Part shown: positions 54,925 to 61,848 of the stretch, piece by piece | Numbering within the stretch: the stretch's first letter is position 1 | How the letters are laid out: each line of letters starts with the position of its first letter | Assembly: GCF_002266855.1 (NCBI RefSeq) | Contig: NZ_NGJN01000001.1 | Span: forward strand, 62,001-126,000 | From: Winogradskyella aurantia | Lineage (GTDB): Bacteria; Bacteroidota; Bacteroidia; Flavobacteriales; Flavobacteriaceae | DNA length: 64,000 bases | Reading direction: 5' to 3' | Position numbers and translations under genes: made by a program | Notes under the pieces: model-generated | Database searches by the model: none | The model's input: the letters and a program-made list of their open reading frames with translations, nothing else | What the model was told of the DNA's origin: nothing

Positions 54925-55962
54925 ATGAAATACACAACACTGCCCAACACCGGAATTAAGGTGAGTAAAATTTGCCTTGGCACCATGACCTGGGGAAACC
55001 AAAACACCCAAGAAGAAGGATTTGCCCAAATGGATTTAGCCCTAGATCATGGTGTTAATTTTTTTGACTGCGCAGAGCTTTATCCAGTGCCAGCAACAGC
55101 AGAGCGGTACGCAGATACCGAAAAAATTATTGGGAATTGGTTTAAAAAAACAGGTCATAGAGATAAAGTAATCTTAGCTACTAAGATTGCAGGGCCTGGT
55201 GATTATACAGCCCACATCAGAACGACTGGTTTTAGCAAAAAAGCCCTTAATGAGGCTGTGGATAATAGCTTAAAGCGATTACAAACCGACTATATTGATT
55301 TATATCAATTGCACTGGCCAGAACGTCAAACCAATACTTTCGGGATAAGAGACTATCAGCATAACCCTAAAGATTCATGGGAAGACAATTTCAATGCTAT
55401 TCTCCACAGTTTGGATGAGATAATGAAGTCAGGTAAAATAAGACACGTAGGTATTTCCAATGAAAAAGCTTGGGGAACCATGCGCTATCTGGAAGAATCT
55501 AGACGACAAAATTTACCTAGAATGATTACAATTCAAAACGCCTATTCCTTACTGAATAGAACTTTTGAAGGGGATTTGGCAGAAATATCACTCAGGGAAA
55601 ATATTGGATTATTAGCCTATTCACCAATGGCCTTTGGGGTACTCTCAGGAAAATATATTAAAGGGACAGCCGGTGATAATGCCCGATTAAAATTATTCCC
55701 CAGATTTGCGCGGTATAGTGGTATACAAGCTACAGAAGCCACAAAGCACTATTTGAAAATCGCTGAGGATAATGGAATGACGCTTGCCCAAATGTCCTTG
55801 GCCTTTGTTAATGAAAGACCTTTTGTAACCAGTAATATTATTGGTGCAACCAACCTAAGACAATTGGAAGAGAATATTAGCAGTATTAATGTCTCATTAT
55901 CCAAGGATATTATGAATGCCATTGACAAAGTACATGCAGAAATTCCAAATCCTGCACCTTAA
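54925..55962 (+). CDS. Aldo/keto reductase (Tas-like)
   Basis: 345 residues. TIM-barrel NADPH-dependent reductase. The tetrad residues lie in NFFDCAELYP (Asp, Tyr), LATKIAGPG (Lys) and LYQLHWPERQ (His). NIIGATNLRQLEENI near the C-terminus is the coenzyme-binding block. It resembles E. coli Tas; the physiological substrate is unknown. A small hairpin (ACCCG / CGGGT) lies just before the start. Confidence 0.92.
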   Translation: MKYTTLPNTGIKVSKICLGTMTWGNQNTQEEGFAQMDLALDHGVNFFDCAELYPVPATAERYADTEKIIGNWFKKTGHRDKVILATKIAGPGDYTAHIRTTGFSKKALNEAVDNSLKRLQTDYIDLYQLHWPERQTNTFGIRDYQHNPKDSWEDNFNAILHSLDEIMKSGKIRHVGISNEKAWGTMRYLEESRRQNLPRMITIQNAYSLLNRTFEGDLAEISLRENIGLLAYSPMAFGVLSGKYIKGTAGDNARLKLFPRFARYSGIQATEATKHYLKIAEDNGMTLAQMSLAFVNERPFVTSNIIGATNLRQLEENISSINVSLSKDIMNAIDKVHAEIPNPAP

Positions 55963-55972
55963 TTATAGAATA

Positions 55973-56006
55973 AAAAAAAGCCCTTCCAAGTTTGGAAGGG
56001 CTTTTT
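55973..56006. terminator. Bidirectional terminator between the aldo/keto reductase and RNase E/G genes
   Basis: Arms AAAAAGCCCTTCC and GGAAGGGCTTTTT around a 6-nt loop, with A and T tracts on both sides. It serves both convergent genes. Confidence 0.92.
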
Positions 56007-56017
56007 GCTAATAGATA

Positions 56018-57562
56018 TTATTTGATTTTGTTACCATTTTTGTCAAAAAAATGATATTCAAGATAAGTGTAAGCATCTCTAGGTAAAACTTTTACCCATT
56101 TTTTGTGTTCAAAAAACCACTTTGAACGTACCGATGGGAACCCTTTGGTTAGAAAGGCTGCTATAAAAGGATGCGCATTTAAGGTCACCTTGGTATAGTC
56201 TTTTTTGAAAATCCGTTCTAGGTCTTGGTTAATACGTTCCACCACTTTAATTGGTGCCTCGATTTCGTCTCCTCCTATAAAATTAGGGTTTTCTTCTTTT
56301 GTTTTAATATTGCGTTCTGGCCTTACGCGCTGTCTGGTTATTTGCACTAATCCAAACTTACTCGGCGGCAATATTTTGTGTTTTGCTTTGTCGTCTTTCA
56401 TCTCATCTCTAAGATGATTGTATAGTTTCTTTCTGTTCTCTGCTCTTCCCATATCGATAAAATCGATAACAATAATACCACCCATATCGCGCAATCTCAA
56501 TTGTCGTGCGATTTCGGTTGCAGATATAAGATTAACTTCCAGAGCCGTATCTTCTTGGTTTTTTTCCTTGTTAGAACGATTTCCGCTATTGACATCAATA
56601 ACATGCATCGCTTCAGTATGTTCAATAACCAAATAAGCTCCTCTTGCCATAGAAACAGTTCTTCCAAATGATGTCTTTATTTGACGTTCAATACCAAATT
56701 TTTCAAAAACTGGCACACCATTCTTATAAAACTTTACAATAGACTCTTTTTTCGGTGCAATTTGTTGCACGTAGTCTTTCACCTGTATGTACAATTCTTC
56801 ATCATCTACAACAATACCAGAAAATGAATCATCAAATATATCTCTCAAAATAGAGGACGCTTTATTCATTTCTCCCAGTACTTTCGTAGGGTGATGGGCT
56901 TTGTACAATTTTTTACACATTGCTGTCCATCGCGTCAGCAAATTCTGTAAATCACTGTCGAGCTCGGCAACTTTCTTGCCTTCAGCTACAGTACGAATAA
57001 TAACGCCAAATCCTTTGGGGGCTATACTTCTTACAAGTCTTTTTAGTCGGTCTTTTTCTTCTTGCGATTCAATTTTCTGTGAAATTGAAATACGGTTAGA
57101 AAACGGCACCAAGACAATGTAACGACCCGCAATAGACAATTCTGAACTAATGCGAGGCCCTTTAGTGGAAATGGGCTCTTTTACTACTTGTACTAAAATG
57201 GATTGGTTAGATTTAATGGCATCTGCAATTTTGCCATGTTTGTCTAAATCCTTTTCAAATGGAAAGTCTTTGAGTTTGTAATCTCTTAATTTCCCTGTGC
57301 TTACACGTTTAATGAATTTTAAAAGCGAAGGTAATTGCGGCCCAAGATCATGATAGTGTAAAAATCCATCTTTCTCGTACCCTACGTTAACAAACGCAGC
57401 GTTTAGACCAGGCATAACCTTACGTATTTTGGCAATAAAAATATCACCAACCGCAAAGTTATTATCCTCTTCATCTTTATGTAATTCAATAAGTTTTCCA
57501 TCTTTTAATAAGGCAAAATCAACAATATCTGAACTCGATCTTACGATTAATTCCTTGTTCAT
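56018..57562 (-). CDS. rng: Ribonuclease E/G family protein
   Basis: 514 residues. An S1 domain (about 35-120; GDIFIAKIRKVMPGLNAAFVNVGYEKDGFLHY) is followed by the 5'-sensor/RNase H-like and DNase I-like parts. Catalytic Asp residues lie in HVIDVNSGN and IVIDFIDMGR. The CPxC zinc-link motif that joins dimers in E. coli RNase E and G is absent: between VRPERNIKTKEENP and IEAPIKVVERI there is no Cys. It has its own leader with a hairpin (57576-57597). Confidence 0.94.
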   Translation of the reverse strand: MNKELIVRSSSDIVDFALLKDGKLIELHKDEEDNNFAVGDIFIAKIRKVMPGLNAAFVNVGYEKDGFLHYHDLGPQLPSLLKFIKRVSTGKLRDYKLKDFPFEKDLDKHGKIADAIKSNQSILVQVVKEPISTKGPRISSELSIAGRYIVLVPFSNRISISQKIESQEEKDRLKRLVRSIAPKGFGVIIRTVAEGKKVAELDSDLQNLLTRWTAMCKKLYKAHHPTKVLGEMNKASSILRDIFDDSFSGIVVDDEELYIQVKDYVQQIAPKKESIVKFYKNGVPVFEKFGIERQIKTSFGRTVSMARGAYLVIEHTEAMHVIDVNSGNRSNKEKNQEDTALEVNLISATEIARQLRLRDMGGIIVIDFIDMGRAENRKKLYNHLRDEMKDDKAKHKILPPSKFGLVQITRQRVRPERNIKTKEENPNFIGGDEIEAPIKVVERINQDLERIFKKDYTKVTLNAHPFIAAFLTKGFPSVRSKWFFEHKKWVKVLPRDAYTYLEYHFFDKNGNKIK

Positions 57563-57640
57563 AATGTTAATTTATATCTAGCTCATAATTGAGTTAGATG
57601 GATTTTACTAAATTATTTGACACAGGATGTAATATCCCAA

Positions 57641-57648
57641 CAAACTTA
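57641..57648 (-). promoter_or_regulatory. Putative -7 box of the RNase E/G gene
   Basis: TAAGTTTG on the minus strand fits TAnnTTTG about 80 bp before the start. No clear -33 is seen. Confidence 0.35.
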
Positions 57649-57708
57649 AGAGCACTCTATTAATGCCACTTAAATTCTATATCAAAGAACGTTTTTCGTT
57701 AAAACTGA

Positions 57709-57734
57709 AAAAAGTAGTTGTACAACTACTTTTT
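57709..57734 (-). terminator. Perfect-palindrome terminator after the 29-residue gene
   Basis: A 26-bp perfect palindrome (AAAAAGTAGTTGT and its complement, no spacer) lies 6 bp past the stop. A and T tracts at its ends make it active in both directions. Confidence 0.85.
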
Positions 57735-57739
57735 GCAAT

Positions 57740-57829
57740 TTATTTCTTTTTGTGACGATTAGCGCGTCTACGTTTTTTACGCTTATGCGTCGCTACCTTG
57801 TGTCTTTTTCTCTTTTTACCACTTGGCAT
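57740..57829 (-). CDS. 29-residue basic ribosomal-type protein
   Basis: ATG at 57829, stop at 57740. The peptide begins MPSGKKRKRHKVATHKRKKR; about 60% of residues are Lys, Arg or His. It has no acidic residue and no signal. This kind of minute, highly conserved basic protein is widespread in Bacteroidota next to HU and RNase E/G genes. The composition resembles small ribosomal proteins (bS22/AURKAIP1-like or bTHX). It is followed immediately by a terminator and lies 42 bp after HU, probably co-transcribed with it. Confidence 0.85.
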   Translation of the reverse strand: MPSGKKRKRHKVATHKRKKRRRANRHKKK

Positions 57830-57871
57830 AATTAATAATGCTTTTTAATTAATATTTTTTGTTTAATGTTT

Positions 57872-58162
57872 TTAGTTGACCTCAACATTTGATTTTACTC
57901 CCTCTAAAAATACTTTAGCAGGTTTAAAAGCAGGTATGTTGTGTGCTGGTATTTTAATCGTGGTATTTTTAGAAATGTTACGACCGGTTTTCTCAGCTCT
58001 TGTTTTAATTATAAAACTTCCGAAACCTCTTAAATATACGTTATCTCCACCTTCTAAAGATGCTTTTACTTCTTCCATAAAGGTTTCTACTGTAGCTTGC
58101 ACATCTCCTTTTTCCATGCCTAACTTATCAGATATTTTAGCTACTAAATCGGCTTTTGTCAT
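57872..58162 (-). CDS. HU-family DNA-binding protein
   Basis: 96 residues from ATG 58162; an open extension to 58225 was rejected because the HU start (MTKADLVAKISDKLG) is clear and the promoter lies inside it. The beta-arm block GRNISKNTTIKIPAHNIPAFKPA is canonical. HU bends and compacts DNA. The extra C-terminal residues VEGVKSNVEVN-like tail are normal. Confidence 0.96.
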   Translation of the reverse strand: MTKADLVAKISDKLGMEKGDVQATVETFMEEVKASLEGGDNVYLRGFGSFIIKTRAEKTGRNISKNTTIKIPAHNIPAFKPAKVFLEGVKSNVEVN

Positions 58163-58201
58163 TGTTATTAGTTTTAGGGTTACTATTAATTCTAAGGGAT
58201 G

Positions 58202-58233
58202 CAAATATAGGTAATTTAATTTCAATATTTCAA
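58202..58233 (-). promoter_or_regulatory. HU promoter
   Basis: Minus strand TTG (58233-58231), 21-bp spacer, TATATTTG (58209-58202): a good -33/-7 pair. Leader of about 35 nt. Confidence 0.65.
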
Positions 58234-58267
58234 GCGTAATTAATTAAAATTTAACACTATAAAGATT

Positions 58268-58275
58268 TAAATTTG
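58268..58275 (+). promoter_or_regulatory. mutY -7 box
   Basis: TAAATTTG, exact TAnnTTTG match, 20 bp before the mutY ATG. No TTG -33 is seen. Divergent from the HU promoter 35 bp away. Confidence 0.5.
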
Positions 58276-58295
58276 CCAATCTTTCAGAAAGGCAT

Positions 58296-59345
58296 ATGAA
58301 TTTTACAAAGGAAATAATTAACTGGTATTCAATCCATAAGCGCAATTTGCCCTGGAGGACGTCGAAGAATCCCTATTTTATTTGGCTCTCTGAAATCATT
58401 TTGCAGCAAACACAGGTTAAACAAGGATTGCCTTATTATGATGCGTTTGTTAAACAATTTCCTACCGTTTTTGACCTTGCCAATGCCTCCGAAGAAACCG
58501 TGTTAAAATTGTGGCAAGGCCTAGGTTATTATTCACGCGCAAGGAATCTTCACGCTGCGGCTAGGTATATTGTCTTTGAATTGAAAGGAGAATTCCCCGA
58601 CAATTACAAAGACCTTATTCAATTAAAGGGAGTAGGCGACTACACAGCAAGCGCAATCGCATCAATAGCATTTGACGAGGCCACTGCTGTAGTAGATGGT
58701 AACGTTTACCGTTTACTGTCGCGATACTTCGGTATTGAAACGCCAATCAATTCCACAAAAGGTATTAAGGAGTTTAAACAGCTCGCTTCTGTTTTATTAG
58801 ATAAGGATAAACCCGGAAATTATAACCAGGCGGTTATGGAATTTGGAGCTCTTCAGTGCAGACCTAAAAATCCAAATTGCAATGGCTGTCGGCTAAAAGA
58901 AAGCTGTGTAGCCTTGCAAAAAAATTGTGTAGACAATCTTCCTGTAAAACTGAGGAAAACAAAAGTTAGCACTAAATATTTTAATTATCTCGTTTGCTTA
59001 GACACTAAGAAAAGAACTGTTTTTGAAAAGCGAACCGGAAAAGGTATTTGGCGCAACTTATACCAATTCCCATTGATCGAAACTGAAAAGAGCCTTTCTA
59101 TTGATGAGTTTGCCTTGCTTAATTTAAATGACACCTTCCTCAAGGATATGCCTTTTGATTATACGCTATATAACGAGGTTGATAAAGTGCACAAATTGTC
59201 CCATCAGCACTTACATACCAAATTTTGGATTATTGAGGTAAAGGATTCCCTGAATAATGCAACACCTCTGCACAAACTTAAAAAATATCCAACGCCTGTT
59301 CTTATTACCGATTTTATAAATGAATTCAATTTTGAGGTCCTATAG
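58296..59345 (+). CDS. mutY: A/G-specific adenine DNA glycosylase
   Basis: 349 residues. It removes adenine mispaired with 8-oxoguanine. SEIILQQTQV (catalytic Glu), the helix-hairpin-helix LKGVGDYTASAIASIAFDEATAVVDGNV (catalytic Asp) and an iron-sulfur site with spacing C-x6-C-x2-C-x5-C (CRPKNPNCNGCRLKESC) are all present. A NUDIX-like C-terminal domain recognises 8-oxoG. It heads the mutY-ssb-gldE-gldD group typical of Bacteroidota. Confidence 0.97.
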   Translation: MNFTKEIINWYSIHKRNLPWRTSKNPYFIWLSEIILQQTQVKQGLPYYDAFVKQFPTVFDLANASEETVLKLWQGLGYYSRARNLHAAARYIVFELKGEFPDNYKDLIQLKGVGDYTASAIASIAFDEATAVVDGNVYRLLSRYFGIETPINSTKGIKEFKQLASVLLDKDKPGNYNQAVMEFGALQCRPKNPNCNGCRLKESCVALQKNCVDNLPVKLRKTKVSTKYFNYLVCLDTKKRTVFEKRTGKGIWRNLYQFPLIETEKSLSIDEFALLNLNDTFLKDMPFDYTLYNEVDKVHKLSHQHLHTKFWIIEVKDSLNNATPLHKLKKYPTPVLITDFINEFNFEVL

Positions 59346-59416
59346 GAATGACAAATTTTTATTACTTTTAATCATGTGAATTAAAAGACTATTTTTAACA
59401 ACTAAAACAACAAATT

Positions 59417-59869
59417 ATGTCAGGAACGTTAAACAAAGTAATGCTTATTGGGCATTTGGGAGATGAAGTGAAAATGCATTATTTCGACGATAAAAATTGC
59501 GTCGGTCGTTTCCCATTGGCAACAAACGAAACTTACACCAATAAATCTACCAATGAACGTGTAACCAATACCGAATGGCACAATATTGTAGTTCGGAATA
59601 AGGCCGCAGAAATTTGTGAAAAATACCTTACAAAAGGAGACAAGGTCTATATTGAAGGCCGTATAAAAACTAGAAAATGGACAGATGATAAAGGTATGGA
59701 AAGGTATTCTACTGAAATACAGTGTACAGACTTTACATTTTTAACTAATAAAAATGAACAGCCACAAGAAGCCCAGACAACACCTAAACCGAATACTGTT
59801 TCACAGCCAAAACAAGCAACATCGAACAGTGTTGTGCCAGATGGGGATGATGATGATTTACCATTCTAG
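59417..59869 (+). CDS. ssb: Single-stranded DNA-binding protein
   Basis: 150 residues. The OB fold covers about 1-110 (LNKVMLIGHLGDEV, NTEWHNIVV, GDKVYIEGRIKTRKW). A glutamine/threonine/proline-rich linker leads to the acidic tip DDDDLPF, which recruits partner proteins. A TATTTTTA motif at 59390-59397 may be its promoter. gldE starts 21 bp after it. Confidence 0.97.
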   Translation: MSGTLNKVMLIGHLGDEVKMHYFDDKNCVGRFPLATNETYTNKSTNERVTNTEWHNIVVRNKAAEICEKYLTKGDKVYIEGRIKTRKWTDDKGMERYSTEIQCTDFTFLTNKNEQPQEAQTTPKPNTVSQPKQATSNSVVPDGDDDDLPF

Positions 59870-59889
59870 TTAACTAAAAAAAACGCATT

Positions 59890-61209
59890 TTGGACCCAGA
59901 ACCCGCGGTTTTACTTTTAAATCTTTTACTTACTGATACGTCCTTTATAACGAGTATTGTTTTGCTTGTGGTGTTACTTGTATGTTCAGGGTTAATCTCC
60001 GGTGCTGAAGTCGCAGTTTTTTCCTTGAGCAAATCTAATATAGATGAAGGCTTAGAACATAAATCGGCCGCAATGCAGATTATTGCGTCGCTATTGGAAA
60101 GGCCCAAAAAGTTGTTAGCCACCATCTTGGTTGCCAATAATTTTATCAATATCGCTATTGTTCTGTTATTCGCTTTTATTGGTGAGACCTTATTTATAAG
60201 TGTTAGTAATACTATAGCGAGGTTTCTGGTGGAAGTAGTCACGGCCACTTTTTTAATATTGCTTTTTGGTGAGATTATCCCAAAAATCTACGCAAGCCGC
60301 AATAGCGTTAAATTTTCTACGTTTATGGCACGGCCTTTAAAGGTATTAGATGTTGTCTTCTCTCCCATAAGTCTACCCATGCGCTATTTTACGCTTAAGA
60401 TTCAAGATACCCTAGGTAAAAAACGGTCTAATTTGAGCGTTGACCAATTATCACAAGCCTTAGAACTCACTAATCAGGAATATACCACTAAAGAAGAACA
60501 AAAACTATTAAAAGGAATTGTATCCTTTGGAAATACCGACACTAAACAAGTTATGCGTCCACGTATGGATTTGTTTGCCTTGAATATTGACACACCCTTT
60601 AAAACTATTATTGAAGATATTATTGATAATGGTTACTCGAGAATTCCAGTTTTTGAAGAAAATATCGATTCCATTAAAGGCGTATTATATGTGAAAGATC
60701 TATTACCCCACCTAAATAAAAAAGAATTTGATTGGACGACACTGTTGCGCGAACCTTTTTTCGTTCCAGAGAACAAAAAATTAGACGATTTAATGGTAGA
60801 ATTTCAAGATAAAAAAGTACACTTAGCAGTAGTTGTTGACGAATATGGCGGTACTTCTGGATTGGTTTCCCTTGAAGATATCATTGAAGAAATCGTTGGC
60901 GATATCAGTGATGAATACGATGATGAAGATTTGATTTTTACAAAGATTGACAATAACAATTATAGTTTTGAAGGTAAAACACCGTTAAAAGATGTTTATA
61001 AAATAGTTGGTCTTGATGAGGACGTTGAAGATTTTGAGTCTAAAAAAGGTGAAGCCGAAACCCTCGCCGGATTTGTTTTGGAAATCTCAGGAGGCTTTCC
61101 TAGAATTGGCAGTAAAATAAATTTTAAGAATTACGTTTTTACTATTGAAGCTTTAGAACGAAAACGTATAAAACAAATTAAACTAACTTTACTTAATTCA
61201 ACTGAATGA
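59890..61209 (+). CDS. gldE: Gliding motility-associated protein GldE
   Basis: 439 residues from a TTG start; an in-frame stop lies 15 bp upstream and no ATG is near. The N-terminal CNNM/DUF21 domain has four hydrophobic segments (about 15-140), then a CBS pair (MRPRMDLFALN, VVVDEYGGTSGLVSLEDIIEEIVGDISDE) and a C-terminal CorC-HlyC domain. GldE is associated with gliding and T9SS. Its stop overlaps the gldD start by 4 bp, so they are coupled. Confidence 0.95.
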   Translation: MDPEPAVLLLNLLLTDTSFITSIVLLVVLLVCSGLISGAEVAVFSLSKSNIDEGLEHKSAAMQIIASLLERPKKLLATILVANNFINIAIVLLFAFIGETLFISVSNTIARFLVEVVTATFLILLFGEIIPKIYASRNSVKFSTFMARPLKVLDVVFSPISLPMRYFTLKIQDTLGKKRSNLSVDQLSQALELTNQEYTTKEEQKLLKGIVSFGNTDTKQVMRPRMDLFALNIDTPFKTIIEDIIDNGYSRIPVFEENIDSIKGVLYVKDLLPHLNKKEFDWTTLLREPFFVPENKKLDDLMVEFQDKKVHLAVVVDEYGGTSGLVSLEDIIEEIVGDISDEYDDEDLIFTKIDNNNYSFEGKTPLKDVYKIVGLDEDVEDFESKKGEAETLAGFVLEISGGFPRIGSKINFKNYVFTIEALERKRIKQIKLTLLNSTE

Positions 61210-61775
61210 AATATGTAAGCCTTGTTGCTTTAGCCCTACTTATATGTAGCTGCGGAGATGATCCAATACCAAAGCCTAAAGCGTTTTTAAGGTTAGAGTA
61301 TCCTAATCCGGTTTATGAAAAGGTTAATAGCCCTTTACCCTTTACCTTTGAGAAAAACAAGATTGCTGCTCCGATAGACTCTATCAAAATTGCAGGTGAC
61401 CTCAAAGGTATAGATGTTAAGTATCCCTCATTAAAAGCTACCATATATCTAACCTATAAATCGGTTACAGAGGATAATCTCGAATCTTTATTAAGGGATG
61501 CTCAAAACCTAACACAAAAACACACTATAAAAGCTGATGAAATAAGTAGTGTTGTTTTTGAAAACAAAGATGCAAATGTCTTTGGAATGTTGTACGACAT
61601 TGGTGGTGATGCCGCCTCCCAATCTCAGTTTTATGCTACCGATAGTACGCGTCACTTCTTAAGTGGTTCCTTATATTTTTATGCTAAACCTAATTACGAC
61701 TCTATATACCCGGCCGCAGAATATTTAAAAAAGGACATTAGACACCTCATGGAGTCTATTCGATGGAAGAATTAA
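61206..61775 (+). CDS. gldD: Gliding motility lipoprotein GldD
   Basis: 189 residues. Lipobox ALLICSCGDD. The conserved blocks PKPKAFLRLEYP, YPSLKATIYLTYK, VVFENKDANVFGMLYDIGGDAASQSQFYATDS and HFLSGSLYFYAKPNYDS identify GldD, a lipoprotein needed for gliding and T9SS function. It overlaps gldE by 4 bp and ends at a bidirectional terminator. Confidence 0.96.
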   Translation: MKYVSLVALALLICSCGDDPIPKPKAFLRLEYPNPVYEKVNSPLPFTFEKNKIAAPIDSIKIAGDLKGIDVKYPSLKATIYLTYKSVTEDNLESLLRDAQNLTQKHTIKADEISSVVFENKDANVFGMLYDIGGDAASQSQFYATDSTRHFLSGSLYFYAKPNYDSIYPAAEYLKKDIRHLMESIRWKN

Positions 61776-61794
61776 AATAATATAATTTTGAGAT

Positions 61795-61827
61795 AAAAAA
61801 AAGCAGCCAGAGTTGGCTGCTTTTTTA
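61795..61827. terminator. Bidirectional terminator between gldD and the TBDR
   Basis: Arms AAAAAAGCAGCCA and TGGCTGCTTTTTT around a 4-nt loop, with A and T tracts on both sides. It serves both convergent genes. Confidence 0.92.
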
Positions 61828-61848
61828 TCTTTTATTTATTATTTACAA

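Noticed and set aside
58163..58225. Upstream extension of the HU frame
   Set aside because: The HU N-terminus is clear at 58162, and the promoter boxes lie at 58202-58233 and overlap the extension.
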